A DNA stretch of 64,000 nt from Halarcobacter bivalviorum (GCF_003346815.1 NZ_CP031217.1:62001-126000); one strand, 5' to 3'; positions 52,324 to 61,704 are shown, counted from the first letter of the stretch. Notes: generated from the sequence alone by a model not told the origin. Program-made: numbers and translations.

Positions 52324-52677
52324 ATGAGTGAAAAAGTAGAAGTTTTAAAAACGAAAGAAATGCAAGAACTTGAAGAAAAGTTTGCAATGTTAGTTCAAAC
52401 GGGAAGAATTGATAATATTATTGATTTATTGGCAGTTGTTTCAGATAATATTGAGATGACAACAGCTCCAATGGTAGATAAAATGGTTGGAACAATTGAT
52501 AATTTAGCAACAGCAGGGTTTATTACTCAAAATGCTGTTCGATATGCAAATAGAGAAATAAAGAAAAATGAAGTACCATCTTTATTTGGATTACTTAAGT
52601 TGCTAAAAGATGAGGATACAAGAAAAGGCTTAGCTTTTGTTCTTCATTTGACAAAAGGGATTGGAAAACAAGTTTAA
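52324..52677 (+). CDS. DUF1641-domain protein
   Basis: A 117-residue helical protein with the DUF1641 pattern LATAGFITQNAVRYANREIKK and a C-terminal LKDEDTRKGLAFVLHLTKGIGKQV. These proteins often lie beside flavoprotein oxidoreductases of the SQR type and probably act as a partner subunit. I start at 52324 (behind TAGGAG, 8 bases after the flavoprotein stop); an earlier in-frame start inside the flavoprotein gene is less likely. Confidence 0.85.
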   Translation: MSEKVEVLKTKEMQELEEKFAMLVQTGRIDNIIDLLAVVSDNIEMTTAPMVDKMVGTIDNLATAGFITQNAVRYANREIKKNEVPSLFGLLKLLKDEDTRKGLAFVLHLTKGIGKQV

Positions 52678-52679
52678 GT

Positions 52680-52720
52680 ATAAATATAAACTTTCTATTT
52701 AATAGGAAGTTTATATTTAT
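52680..52720. terminator. Bidirectional terminator between DUF1641 gene and MATE gene
   Basis: ATAAATATAAACTT and AAGTTTATATTTAT form a perfect 14-bp stem, with an inner CTATT/AATAG extension. It serves both convergent genes and contains the MATE stop codon. Confidence 0.75.
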
Positions 52721-54050
52721 TTAGAAGATTCATTGTATAAAAATATGCAAAGATAGCTGCAGAATAAATCATAACAAGAACCCCCATCCAAAGATAGATA
52801 TACTCTAAAGCAAGCCAAATTACAAGTACATAAGCAATAGCATATTTAGCTATGATTTGTCTATATAAAGCTATGTATAAAATCATCTTAGGTTTTTTAA
52901 TTCCTTGTAGTGTTGACACACAAATAAATAGAATTACATAAGCATAAAAAATTAAAACTTCCACAACTAAATAATCATATCCATAAGAGATAACTTCTAA
53001 ATCTGAATCAAACTGAGAAACAATAGTTTTCCCAAAAATATATAAAAAGACTATTCCAAAGGTGGCAATTATAAAACCATATTTTAAAGCTTTATTAACT
53101 GTCTCTTGAACTCTATTATACTTTTTAGCTCCATAATTATTTGAAACAATTGATAATACAGCAGAACTAAGTCCAAGTGCAGGTAAAAGCATAATCTGTT
53201 CAACTCTAAAGCCTATACCATATCCTGCAACGGCTTTTACTCCATATAAAGATACAAAATACATTAGAATAAGTGAACCAATAGACATAATAAGCATATT
53301 CATAGAAGAGGGAATACCTTGACTTATCATCTCTTTATAGATTTTCTTATGGGGGAAGAAGTAGTTTATTTTTTCAAAGTGCACAAGTTTTGTTTCCATA
53401 ACTTTTTTAAGAAGATAAAGAGCATTTATAAGTTGTATCAAAACTGTAGAAAGGGCTATTCCTTTTATTCCCATTGCTGGAATAAATAGAAATCCATAAA
53501 TAAATAAAGGGTTTAAAACTAAGTTTGCAAAGAATCCAAAGATTAAAGTATTTCTATAAGATTTTGTATCTCCCCTTGAAACAAGTATGGCATTTAGAGC
53601 AAAATTTGTCATAAAAAAGATAGTACCAGCAAGTATTATATTTATGTAATCTAATGCCATATCCATATATGCTCCACTAGCTCCAAGTAGCATGAATAGA
53701 TAGGGAGACATTAAAAAACCAATAAGGGTTAAAACTATGGCAACAAGTTGCATAAAAAAGATTCCCTTATGAGCATATAAAGAGGCTAAAAATCTTTTTG
53801 ATTTTCCACTTGCATTTCCTATTAATGCTGTAATTGCAGAAGAAAAACCATATCCTAATCCAACTATTGTGAAAAATATCATAAATGAAAGTGAAAGTGC
53901 AGAAATAGCTTGAGTTGAAATAAGTCCAGCATAAAAAGTATCTACAACATTATACATGGTATTAAAAAACATACCAGTACTAGCTGGGATAGTAATTTGT
54001 TTTAAAAGTGTTGGAATGTCATCATTTAGTAAGTGAGCATTTGCTTTCAA
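52695..54050 (-). CDS. MATE-family multidrug efflux transporter
   Basis: The 451-residue membrane protein has twelve predicted helices in two similar halves and begins with PTLLKQITIPASTGMFFNTMYNVVDTFYAG, the usual MATE start region. The internal repeat shows in LNPLFIYGFLFIPAMGIKGIALSTVL near residue 175. It exports cationic drugs or metabolites by sodium or proton antiport. Single gene. No clear neighbour relation. Confidence 0.92.
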   Translation of the reverse strand: MKANAHLLNDDIPTLLKQITIPASTGMFFNTMYNVVDTFYAGLISTQAISALSLSFMIFFTIVGLGYGFSSAITALIGNASGKSKRFLASLYAHKGIFFMQLVAIVLTLIGFLMSPYLFMLLGASGAYMDMALDYINIILAGTIFFMTNFALNAILVSRGDTKSYRNTLIFGFFANLVLNPLFIYGFLFIPAMGIKGIALSTVLIQLINALYLLKKVMETKLVHFEKINYFFPHKKIYKEMISQGIPSSMNMLIMSIGSLILMYFVSLYGVKAVAGYGIGFRVEQIMLLPALGLSSAVLSIVSNNYGAKKYNRVQETVNKALKYGFIIATFGIVFLYIFGKTIVSQFDSDLEVISYGYDYLVVEVLIFYAYVILFICVSTLQGIKKPKMILYIALYRQIIAKYAIAYVLVIWLALEYIYLWMGVLVMIYSAAIFAYFYTMNLLNKYKLPIK

Positions 54051-54107
54051 GTTTTAGCCTATTATAATTAATAAATAATAGTATCTAAGAAAAGTTTTAA
54101 AGAGGTT

Positions 54108-54133
54108 AGAATTAAGGATTAATCCTCAATTCT
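54108..54133 (-). terminator. Inverted repeat at the end of hom
   Basis: AGAATT-A-AGGAT and ATCCT-C-AATTCT are arms interrupted by one mismatch around TA, overlapping the hom stop. No good T tract follows on the minus strand, so it may act weakly. Confidence 0.35.
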
Positions 54134-55378
54134 AATCATTACAGGCTTATCTGTTACTACACTTGTATCTTCAAGTGTTTTAAGTGCTTCATTTATATCT
54201 TTTTCAATACAAGTATGAGTTGAAAGAAGAAGATGTGCACAATTATTTTTAAGTGGCTTTTGAATCATTTTTTCAATAGAGATATTTTTATCTGCAAAGA
54301 TATTTGATACTTTTGCTAAAACACCTGCTTTATCTTCAATTTTAAGTCTTAGATAATATTTAGTTTGAATTTCTTCCTTTGGCATTAAAGTTAAGTTTTC
54401 TCCATGAGAAGACTCAAATCCAAGCATCGGAGAACCTTTTCCTCTTCTTGCAATATCAACAATATTTGCAATTACAGCTGAAGCAGTTGCATCTCCTCCT
54501 GCTCCTGGTCCATAATACATTGTCTCACCAACTTTATCACCAATAACAGAAACTCCATTCATTACTCCATCAACTTTTGCAATCATTTCATCATTTGAAA
54601 TTAAAACTGGATGAACTCTTAGTTCAATTTTAGTTCCAACTTTTTTAGCAATTGTTAAAAGTTTGATTGAATAGTTAAACTCACTTGCAAAATCAATATC
54701 CGCAGGAGCAATATTCTCAATACCTTCAATTAAAATATCTTCTGGTTTTGCATCAATTCCATATGCAATAGAACCTAAAATAAGAAGTTTGTGTGCAGCA
54801 TCAAATCCACCCACATCAAAAGTAGGGTCAGCTTCTGCATAACCTAATTCTTGTGCTTCTGCTAGAATAGTATGGTAATCTACACCTTCGTTAATCATTT
54901 TTGTAAGCATATAGTTACAAGTACCATTCATGATACCTCTAATTGATTCAATATGATTTGCTGTTAAACCATCTCTTAATGCATTAATAATTGGAATACC
55001 TCCAGCAACAGCAGCTTCATATTCAAAAGGAGTATCTCCTGCTAAATCTTGAAGTTCATATCTATGATATGCAAGAAGTGCTTTATTTGCAGTAACTACA
55101 GCTTTTCCTTTTTCTAAAGCTTTTTTTACTACTTCATAAGGCTTTTCAATTCCACCCATAAGCTCAACAATAATATCAATTGATTCATCATTTAAAATCT
55201 CATCAACATCAGTTGTTAATTTAATTGATACATTTCTTTCTTTGTTTAGATTATTTACTAAACCTATTACGGGTTCTAATTCAACACCTGCTCTTGCTGT
55301 GATAATATCTTTATTGTCTTTTAGTATATTTGCAACACTTGCACCTACTGTTCCAACACCAAGTATTCCTATTCTCAT
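54119..55378 (-). CDS. hom: Homoserine dehydrogenase
   Basis: A 419-residue enzyme with NAD(P)-binding GILGVGTVGASVANIL at the start, the active region GGIEKPYEVVKKALEKGKAVVTANKALLA, catalytic segment AAVAGGIPIINALRDGL near 142, FDVGGFDAAHK near 204, and a C-terminal ACT domain (about 345-415) for feedback by threonine. It reduces aspartate semialdehyde to homoserine. The gene follows the aminotransferase gene by 9 bases, as in Campylobacter. Confidence 0.95.
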   Translation of the reverse strand: MRIGILGVGTVGASVANILKDNKDIITARAGVELEPVIGLVNNLNKERNVSIKLTTDVDEILNDESIDIIVELMGGIEKPYEVVKKALEKGKAVVTANKALLAYHRYELQDLAGDTPFEYEAAVAGGIPIINALRDGLTANHIESIRGIMNGTCNYMLTKMINEGVDYHTILAEAQELGYAEADPTFDVGGFDAAHKLLILGSIAYGIDAKPEDILIEGIENIAPADIDFASEFNYSIKLLTIAKKVGTKIELRVHPVLISNDEMIAKVDGVMNGVSVIGDKVGETMYYGPGAGGDATASAVIANIVDIARRGKGSPMLGFESSHGENLTLMPKEEIQTKYYLRLKIEDKAGVLAKVSNIFADKNISIEKMIQKPLKNNCAHLLLSTHTCIEKDINEALKTLEDTSVVTDKPVMIRIED

Positions 55379-55387
55379 TAATTCATC

Positions 55388-56596
55388 CTATAAACTATTT
55401 AAATATTTTTTTATATTTTTTGCAGCTTGTCTAATTCTTTTTTCATTTTCAATTAAAGCAATTCTAACATATCCATCACCATAGTGACCGAATCCAACAC
55501 CTGGACTTACTGCTACTTTTGCTTCTGTTAAAAGTTGTTTAGAAAATTCCATACTTCCAAGATGTCTTGCTTTTTCTGGGATTTTAGCCCAAATAAACAT
55601 AGAAGCATTTGGAACATCCATATCCCAACCTGCATCTTTAAATGTTTCAATCATTATATCTCTTCTTTTTCTATACTTCTCAATATGTTGTTCTACACAC
55701 TCTTGAGGACCATCTAATGCTACTGTTGCAGCAACTTGAATAGGAGTAAACATTCCATAATCAAGCCAAGATTTAATTCTTTTTAATGCTCCAATTAGTT
55801 TTTCATTTCCAACCATAAAACCAACTCTCCATCCTGCCATATTATATGACTTAGAAAGAGTAAAAGACTCAACAGCTACATCAAGTGCACCTTGAGCTTG
55901 GAAAATTGATGGAGTTTTATATCCATCAAAAGTGATATCTGCATAAGCAATATCTGAGATAATATAGAATCTCTCTTTTTTAGCTAAATCAACTAATCTT
56001 TGATAAAATTCTGGTTCAACTGTTGCACAAGATGGGTTGTGTGGAAAGTTTACTAATACATATTTTACTTTTGGAATAGATTCATTTAATGTTTTTTGTA
56101 ATCTTTCAAAAAATAACTCTTCATCAACTTTAAAGTCTCTACCAAATGGTAACTCAAAATTGTGGATACCAGCACCAGCTAACATAAATGCATAAGAGTG
56201 AATTGGATAAGTTGGGTCTGGAACAACTGCCACATCTCCAACATTTACGATTGCTTGAACAAGGTGTACATATCCCTCTTTACTTCCCATTGTTGCACAA
56301 GCATGTTTATTTGGATCTAAATAGTCAACTCCATACTTTCTTTTATACCAATTACAAATTGCTAATCTTAATTTATAAATACCAGCACTTGCAGAGTAAC
56401 CATGATTTTTTGGTTTATCTGAAGTCTCTTTTAATTTATCAACTATATGTTGAGGAGCTGGACCATCTGGGTTCCCCATTGAAAAATCTATAATATCTTC
56501 TCCAGCTCTTCTTGCTTCCATCTTAATATTGTTAACTTCTGCAAACACATAGTTCGGAAGTCTTTTCATTCTTTCAAATTCTATTTCTGGAAACAT
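55388..56596 (-). CDS. PLP-dependent class I aminotransferase (AlaC/LL-DAP aminotransferase-like)
   Basis: The 402-residue protein has the fold-type I pattern: MGNPDGPAP near residue 41, YPIHSYAFMLAGAG near 125, NFPHNPSCATVEPEFY near 179, and the PLP lysine in FTLSKSYNMAGWRVGF near 240. It resembles AlaC-type glutamate-pyruvate transaminases and LL-diaminopimelate aminotransferases. Its place before hom in a gene cluster suggests a role in aspartate-family amino acids, but the substrate is not shown. Ribosome site AAGGAG precedes the ATG. Confidence 0.88.
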   Translation of the reverse strand: MFPEIEFERMKRLPNYVFAEVNNIKMEARRAGEDIIDFSMGNPDGPAPQHIVDKLKETSDKPKNHGYSASAGIYKLRLAICNWYKRKYGVDYLDPNKHACATMGSKEGYVHLVQAIVNVGDVAVVPDPTYPIHSYAFMLAGAGIHNFELPFGRDFKVDEELFFERLQKTLNESIPKVKYVLVNFPHNPSCATVEPEFYQRLVDLAKKERFYIISDIAYADITFDGYKTPSIFQAQGALDVAVESFTLSKSYNMAGWRVGFMVGNEKLIGALKRIKSWLDYGMFTPIQVAATVALDGPQECVEQHIEKYRKRRDIMIETFKDAGWDMDVPNASMFIWAKIPEKARHLGSMEFSKQLLTEAKVAVSPGVGFGHYGDGYVRIALIENEKRIRQAAKNIKKYLNSL

Positions 56597-56597
56597 C

Positions 56598-57422
56598 TTA
56601 TTTCTCCTTAATTGTTACGCTTAGACCTCGCTTGATATTAGCAAGGGTAAAAAGATCATCAATTTTAATATATTTTGTATATTGTGGAATCTCCACTTCA
56701 AGTTTTTGATGTCTTTGTTCTTTTTTTACAACATCCACAATTGTCAAGTGTCTATCATAAAATACAATATGCGGAAACCATCTATTCCCCACCTTTGAAT
56801 CAATTAGGATTTTACTCGCATTTGAAACTTTTAGAAAATAAGGTCTTAATGGTTTTTTTAAATCAATCTCTTCGCCAGTGATTAAATCCTTAGCGTCATT
56901 GAAAGTTGATAATGATGTGTCAACATCATATATCCACGATAGTTCTCCCTCTTTCTTGATATCAGTAGGTTTGCAATTATGTTTTTCAAACTCTTTTGAT
57001 AACATAAGAGGGTCAATGGCGGCCTCAGTTTTTAAGTTAATAGTCCAATTTAATTCACCCTCTTGAGTATAAGAAAGTTTTTTTGTAAAGTAATGATAAT
57101 AACCCAATGATTTTAGTGAGTCTGAAACAATTTTAAGTGATTTTATTGGGTCATGGCTAATATTAAAAGTAATTGTTAAGTCTTCTGGTTTTCCAAAGCT
57201 AAGATATAATAAACCATTTTCTTGAAGTTTGTTTAATAAATCAACATATTTTACAGTACCATTTACATCATAATAGTCACTTTTTTTAGAAAAAAGATAG
57301 TTTATTAAACCTTTGTTTTCAACAAACTTATTATTTCCAATAAGTTGAATAATCCTTTCATCAAGGCTATTTGCATTTAAAACAATAGAACATGTAAAAA
57401 TTAGTAAAAGTTTCTTTATCAT
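56598..57422 (-). CDS. Conserved hypothetical periplasmic protein
   Basis: A 274-residue protein with a Sec signal (MIKKLLLIFTCSIVLNANS) and no other membrane segment. It has a GxLYLSFGKPEDLTITF region and several repeated aromatic/charged segments; a single mature Cys (NCKP). I do not recognise a family. It is the second gene of a run rlmB-like gene, this gene, aminotransferase and hom, each separated by 1-10 bases. A GTG one codon upstream is the alternative start. Confidence 0.7.
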   Translation of the reverse strand: MIKKLLLIFTCSIVLNANSLDERIIQLIGNNKFVENKGLINYLFSKKSDYYDVNGTVKYVDLLNKLQENGLLYLSFGKPEDLTITFNISHDPIKSLKIVSDSLKSLGYYHYFTKKLSYTQEGELNWTINLKTEAAIDPLMLSKEFEKHNCKPTDIKKEGELSWIYDVDTSLSTFNDAKDLITGEEIDLKKPLRPYFLKVSNASKILIDSKVGNRWFPHIVFYDRHLTIVDVVKKEQRHQKLEVEIPQYTKYIKIDDLFTLANIKRGLSVTIKEK

Positions 57423-57432
57423 CACTCTTCTC

Positions 57433-58116
57433 TTATTTAATTAAGTTGTAAATTAATATTCCACCTGCTACAGAAACATTTAATGAATCAAAGCCATTAG
57501 ACATCTCTATAGATATTTTTTTGTCAAGTTTTTTAACTACTTTATTAGAAAGTCCAAAACCTTCACTTCCTAAAAATAGTGCAGTTTTTTCACTTTCATT
57601 TTTAAACTCTTTTAGGCTTTCTCCATCCATAGAAGCACCCATTAGAGTAAAATTATTTTGTTTTAATTCATTTAAAACATCTAAAATATTTTGTGTTTGG
57701 CAAAATGGTATATCAAATAAAGCACCACTACTTGTCCTTGCAATACCTTCATAATTTAGTTGTTTAACATTTGAAGCAATAATTGCATCAACTCCAAGTG
57801 AATAAGCAGTTCTACAAATAGCACCGATATTTCCAACATCTGTTAAGCCATCAAGCACAAGAATAAAGTTAGAGTTTTTTATCTCTTTTAAGTTTATTGT
57901 TTCAAACTCTTTAAGTTTTAAGAAGAAACCTTGATGATTCCCACCTTTTGCTAAGCTTTGTGCTTTTTTATTATCTAATTTGATAATTTTTTTATTTAGA
58001 TTTGCAAATCTTTTAAAAAGTTTTGGTTCTAGTTCTTTTGAGAACATTACCTCTTCTATGAGGTTAGGGTGTTTATCTAGTACATAAAGTACTACTTGTT
58101 TGCCGTATATAATCAT
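57433..58116 (-). CDS. SpoU-type rRNA 2'-O-ribose methyltransferase (RlmB-like)
   Basis: The 227-residue enzyme contains an N-terminal substrate domain and a SPOUT trefoil knot: LDGLTDVGNIGAICRTAYSLG near residue 90, LGSEGFGLSNKVVKK near 180, and SLNVSVAGGILIYNLIK at the end. These are the three motifs of RlmB/TrmH methylases, which modify the 23S rRNA at G2251 or tRNA at G18. It lies two bases after rsmI, with its ATG close to the rsmI stop. Confidence 0.92.
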   Translation of the reverse strand: MIIYGKQVVLYVLDKHPNLIEEVMFSKELEPKLFKRFANLNKKIIKLDNKKAQSLAKGGNHQGFFLKLKEFETINLKEIKNSNFILVLDGLTDVGNIGAICRTAYSLGVDAIIASNVKQLNYEGIARTSSGALFDIPFCQTQNILDVLNELKQNNFTLMGASMDGESLKEFKNESEKTALFLGSEGFGLSNKVVKKLDKKISIEMSNGFDSLNVSVAGGILIYNLIK

Positions 58117-58118
58117 GG

Positions 58119-58934
58119 CTAGATTTTATCTAAAAGTTGTTGATAAATCTCTTTCACACTTTTGCCTGTCATTTTAGCAAGAAGTTTTGCTTTTATTTTT
58201 GGTGCAATATCTAAAGATTCAATATCAGCAAATTCTAAATTTTCCCCTAAAGTTTGGGTAGGTTCAATAACAATAACCCATTCTCCTCTTATATTTTCTG
58301 AAAGGAATGTTTCATAGATATTTATTGCACTATCTTTAAAGCTTTTTTGATGAAGTTTTGTAAGTTCTTTTGCTAAAAAGATTGTTCGGTTTTCATCTAT
58401 ATCTTTTATCTCTTCTAAAGTCTTTAAAAGTCTATGTGGTGATTCATAAAGAATTGATAAGGTATTACTTTGCATTACCTTTGTTAGTTTTTCTCTTCGC
58501 TCTTTTCCTTTATGAGCTAAAAAACCAAAAAAAGTAAATTCAGTATTTAAAAAACCACTCATTGCAAAAGCAGTTAAAACAGCATTTGCTCCTGGTATTA
58601 CATCATAGTCTAAAGAGTTTTCTATACAATATTGAACTAGTGAAGCTCCTGGGTCTGAAACACAAGGCATTCCTGCATCACTAACATAAACAATATTTTT
58701 ATTAAAATCTTCTATAGATAAGTTTTTTAAGATTTGTTTTTCATTATGAGAATGGAAAGATTTAAAATCTTTGCAGTTAAAATCTAAGTTTTCTCTTTCA
58801 CTTAGAAGTTGAAGTAGTTTTTTGGTTACTCTTGTATCTTCGCAATAAATTAGTTCCGCCTCCAAAAGAGCAGTTATTGCTCTTTTAGAAATATCATCTA
58901 AATTCCCTATAGGAGTTGGAACTAATGTAAGCAA
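58119..58934 (-). CDS. rsmI: 16S rRNA (cytidine-1402-2'-O)-methyltransferase
   Basis: A 271-residue tetrapyrrole-methylase-fold enzyme. It has VPTPIGNLDDIS at the start, LIYCEDTRVTKKLL near 30, FHSHNE near 82, VSDAGMPCVSDPGASLV near 101, and SILYESPHRLLKTLEEI near 160, all RsmI motifs. It methylates C1402 in the ribosomal decoding centre. It lies 13 bases downstream of rpmE and starts a run of RNA-modifying and amino-acid genes. Confidence 0.96.
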   Translation of the reverse strand: MLTLVPTPIGNLDDISKRAITALLEAELIYCEDTRVTKKLLQLLSERENLDFNCKDFKSFHSHNEKQILKNLSIEDFNKNIVYVSDAGMPCVSDPGASLVQYCIENSLDYDVIPGANAVLTAFAMSGFLNTEFTFFGFLAHKGKERREKLTKVMQSNTLSILYESPHRLLKTLEEIKDIDENRTIFLAKELTKLHQKSFKDSAINIYETFLSENIRGEWVIVIEPTQTLGENLEFADIESLDIAPKIKAKLLAKMTGKSVKEIYQQLLDKI

Positions 58935-58947
58935 GTTATTGCAACAA

Positions 58948-59148
58948 TTATTTTTGTGCGTATTTAGCTTTGAATTTCTCTACTCTACCAGCAGCATCAA
59001 CGATTTTTTGCTCACCTGTGAAGAATGGGTGACAAGCAGAACAAATGTCAATTCTCATTGACTCAACGTTTGACTTAGTTTCAAATGTGTTTCCACACGC
59101 ACAACTTACTGTACAATCTTTATAATCTGGGTGAATTTCTTTTTTCAC
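58948..59148 (-). CDS. rpmE: 50S ribosomal protein L31 (zinc-binding type)
   Basis: The 66-residue protein is a C+ type L31 with ligands in [15 protein letters not shown] and [15 protein letters not shown]. It sits on the large subunit at the bridge to the small subunit. GTG start, with AAGGA 8 bases upstream. A leader of about 75 bases with a hairpin precedes the gene; a free-standing TATAAT box overlaps the miaA stop codon. Confidence 0.96.
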   Translation of the reverse strand: MKKEIHPDYKDCTVSCACGNTFETKSNVESMRIDICSACHPFFTGEQKIVDAAGRVEKFKAKYAQK

Positions 59149-59237
59149 TTCAAATTTCCTTATTTTAGTTAATGTTCAATAAAAGGTCGAGTCTTTGTCG
59201 CCCTTTATTAAACTCTTGAATTTGAAGTTGGATTATA
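59149..59237 (-). promoter_or_regulatory. rpmE promoter and leader hairpin
   Basis: On the minus strand TATAAT at 59237-59232 overlaps the miaA stop. The leader has AATAAAGGG (59209-59201) pairing with CCTTTTATT (59186-59178), with inner CGA/TCG, around an A-rich loop. L31 mRNA leaders are known autoregulation sites in other phyla, so this may be an L31-binding or zinc-linked control element (inference). Confidence 0.45.
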
Positions 59238-60108
59238 GCGAAAAATACTTAATGATATCTGAATTTAAGTTTTCTATAATATTAGAAGTTTTCTCTTTAA
59301 ATTGACCCTTGTTAAAGGTATTTTGTCTTTTTGCTAATTTAGCTGTGTTTAGGGCAATTTTTTCTTCTAACTCTTTTTTTGTAAGCTTTCCATCTAAATA
59401 TTCTAAAGTTTCAATGATACCAATTGAAGCCATACAATTTGGTGCTCTTCTATATTTTTTTTCTAGATAAATTACTTCATCTATTATTCCTTCTTTCATC
59501 ATTTGAGCTGTTCTTAATTCAATTCTTTTTCTTAGCTCTTCTCTTTCCCAAACAATTTCAAAAATTTTTAAATCTTTTGCTAGAGGAATTTTAGGATTTT
59601 TTTCAAAATATTCACTTGGAGCTAGATTTGATTGTTTATAAATAGAGTAAGCTTTTTCTATTCTATATTTATCATTCTTTGCAATTTTTTCCATATAGTT
59701 TTTATCAAGAGAATGTAATAGCTCATAGGCTTCTTCTAAAGAGATATCAAGTTTTATATCTTTTTCCACACCAGTAGAAAGGCCTTCAACTAAAGCTTTT
59801 AAATAAAAACCTGTACCTCCTACGATAATAAGGTTTTTCTCTTTTTCTTTAGCATAGTTTTTTGCTTTTTTATAAGATTCAAAAAATTCAACAACATCAT
59901 ATTGCTCATTTGGATAAACTTCATCAATACCAAAATGTATAATATCCCCTCTCTCTTCTTTTGTTGGTTTGGCAGAAGCAATATCAATCTCTTTATAAAC
60001 TGATAAAGAATCAAGAGATAAAATAATTGAATTAGTTTTTGAAGCTATATCTAAAGATAAGCCAGTTTTTCCTGAGGCTGTTGAGCCAATAATTGCAAGT
60101 TCTTTCAT
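59233..60108 (-). CDS. miaA: tRNA dimethylallyltransferase
   Basis: A 291-residue enzyme with the ATP/GTP-type P-loop IIGSTASGKTGLS near the N-terminus, LSLDSLSVYKEIDIASAKPT with the general base Asp near residue 33, GGTGFYLKALVEGLS near 97, and YRRAPNCMASIGI near 225. It adds an isopentenyl group to A37 of tRNAs reading codons starting with U. Single gene beside rpmE. No abnormal feature. Confidence 0.95.
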   Translation of the reverse strand: MKELAIIGSTASGKTGLSLDIASKTNSIILSLDSLSVYKEIDIASAKPTKEERGDIIHFGIDEVYPNEQYDVVEFFESYKKAKNYAKEKEKNLIIVGGTGFYLKALVEGLSTGVEKDIKLDISLEEAYELLHSLDKNYMEKIAKNDKYRIEKAYSIYKQSNLAPSEYFEKNPKIPLAKDLKIFEIVWEREELRKRIELRTAQMMKEGIIDEVIYLEKKYRRAPNCMASIGIIETLEYLDGKLTKKELEEKIALNTAKLAKRQNTFNKGQFKEKTSNIIENLNSDIIKYFSL

Positions 60109-60177
60109 TTTGTTGTTTCATTCCTATAAATAGAAAAAGTAAAGCCTTTCTTTTTTTGCATTTTAGTATATCTCTTT

Positions 60178-61704
60178 TTAGAACTTAATTACATCATAGA
60201 TATCAGTTCTTCTGTCTTTTAGATTATTTACACTACCTAAATTATGAAGTTCTGTAAGAAGTTCAATATCTACATCGGCAATTAATATCATTTCTGTATT
60301 TGGAGTAGATTCAGCTTTTATACCATTTGCAGGGAAGGCAAAATCACAAGGAGTAAATACAGCTGATTGTGCATATTGAATATCCATATTTTCTACTTTT
60401 GGAAGATTTCCTACACAACCTGCAATTGCAACATAACACTCATTTTCAATAGCTCTTGCTTGTGCACATATTTTAACCCTTGAGTATCCATTTTGAGTAT
60501 CTGTTAAAAAAGGCACAAATAAAATATGAACTCCCTCTTTAGCAAGCAATCTTCCAAGTTCAGGAAATTCACTATCATAACAGATAAGAACACCTATTTT
60601 CCCACAATCAGTATCAAAAGCTCTAATTTCATCAGAACCTTTTAGCCCCCAAACTTTTTGTTCATCAGGGGTTACGTGCATTTTTGCATATTTTTCAATA
60701 GTACCATCTCTTTTACAAACAAAGCCTACATTATTAAGTATTCCATTTTTAAGTTCAGGCATACTTCCTGTAATAATATTAATATTATAAGCAATTGCTA
60801 ATTTTGAAAAATCTTCTTTAAATCTATTTGTGTATTTTGCAAGTTCTCTTATAGCATCGGCTTCACTTAGGTGGTTGAATTCTGCCATTAATGGAGCATT
60901 GAAAAATTCAGGGAAAAGAGCAAAATCACTTCTATATCCAGAAACAGCATCAATAAAATATTCAGCTTGTTCTATTACTTCTTCATAATTTTTGTAAAGT
61001 CTCATCTGCCATTGTATAAGACCTAATCGTATAACTTTTTTTTGAGCCATTGGTTCTATAGTAGGTTTAGAATAATAGATATTATCCCATGCTAATAAAC
61101 AAGCGTACTCTTTACTTTGAATATCTCCTTCAAGATAGTTTTTAATTACTCTTCTTACATAAAAATCATTTGATAGTTGAAAATTAAGTACTGGGTCGTA
61201 AATCTCTCTTTGTTTAACTTTTAAAATATACTCTTTTGGAGAAATTTCATTTGCATATTTTGAGTAGTTTGGAATTCTACCTCCAAATATTATTCCTTCT
61301 AAATTAAGTTCTTCACAAAGTTCTTTTCTGAAATCATATAACCTTCTTCCAAGTCTTAATCCTCTATATTTTTTATTTATAAAAATATCTATTCCATATA
61401 ACATATTTCCATTGTCATCATGTGTATTAAAAGTATAGTTTCCTGTAATTTGTTTATAGCTATGAGAATCACTAAACTTTGTATAGTCAACTATTATACA
61501 TAAAGCAAAACCAGCAAATTTGTCATCAATTTTTATAGCAACTTGACCCTTAGGAAACTTTTCTATTAATGATTCATACTCCTCTTTACTCCATGATGAA
61601 TCATCTAAATATCTATATTCATCTTCCATAAGTTTGCAGATGCTTTCATGATCCTCTTTTTTTAAATACACAAGTTCTATTTTTTCAATATGAGCACTAT
61701 CCAT
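60178..61704 (-). CDS. Fusion of GNAT acetyltransferase and C-N hydrolase
   Basis: The 508-residue protein has a GNAT domain (about residues 8-200; acetyl-CoA-binding KYRGLRLGRRLYDFRK near 112) and a nitrilase-superfamily domain (about 220-505). The nitrilase triad is visible: Glu in FALFPEFFNAPL near 265, Lys in YAKMHVTPDE near 340 and Cys in GVLICYDSEFPELG near 375. This two-domain arrangement is a known family of unknown substrate. The first domain retains the pyrophosphate-loop pattern, so both activities may be present. Confidence 0.9.
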   Translation of the reverse strand: MDSAHIEKIELVYLKKEDHESICKLMEDEYRYLDDSSWSKEEYESLIEKFPKGQVAIKIDDKFAGFALCIIVDYTKFSDSHSYKQITGNYTFNTHDDNGNMLYGIDIFINKKYRGLRLGRRLYDFRKELCEELNLEGIIFGGRIPNYSKYANEISPKEYILKVKQREIYDPVLNFQLSNDFYVRRVIKNYLEGDIQSKEYACLLAWDNIYYSKPTIEPMAQKKVIRLGLIQWQMRLYKNYEEVIEQAEYFIDAVSGYRSDFALFPEFFNAPLMAEFNHLSEADAIRELAKYTNRFKEDFSKLAIAYNINIITGSMPELKNGILNNVGFVCKRDGTIEKYAKMHVTPDEQKVWGLKGSDEIRAFDTDCGKIGVLICYDSEFPELGRLLAKEGVHILFVPFLTDTQNGYSRVKICAQARAIENECYVAIAGCVGNLPKVENMDIQYAQSAVFTPCDFAFPANGIKAESTPNTEMILIADVDIELLTELHNLGSVNNLKDRRTDIYDVIKF

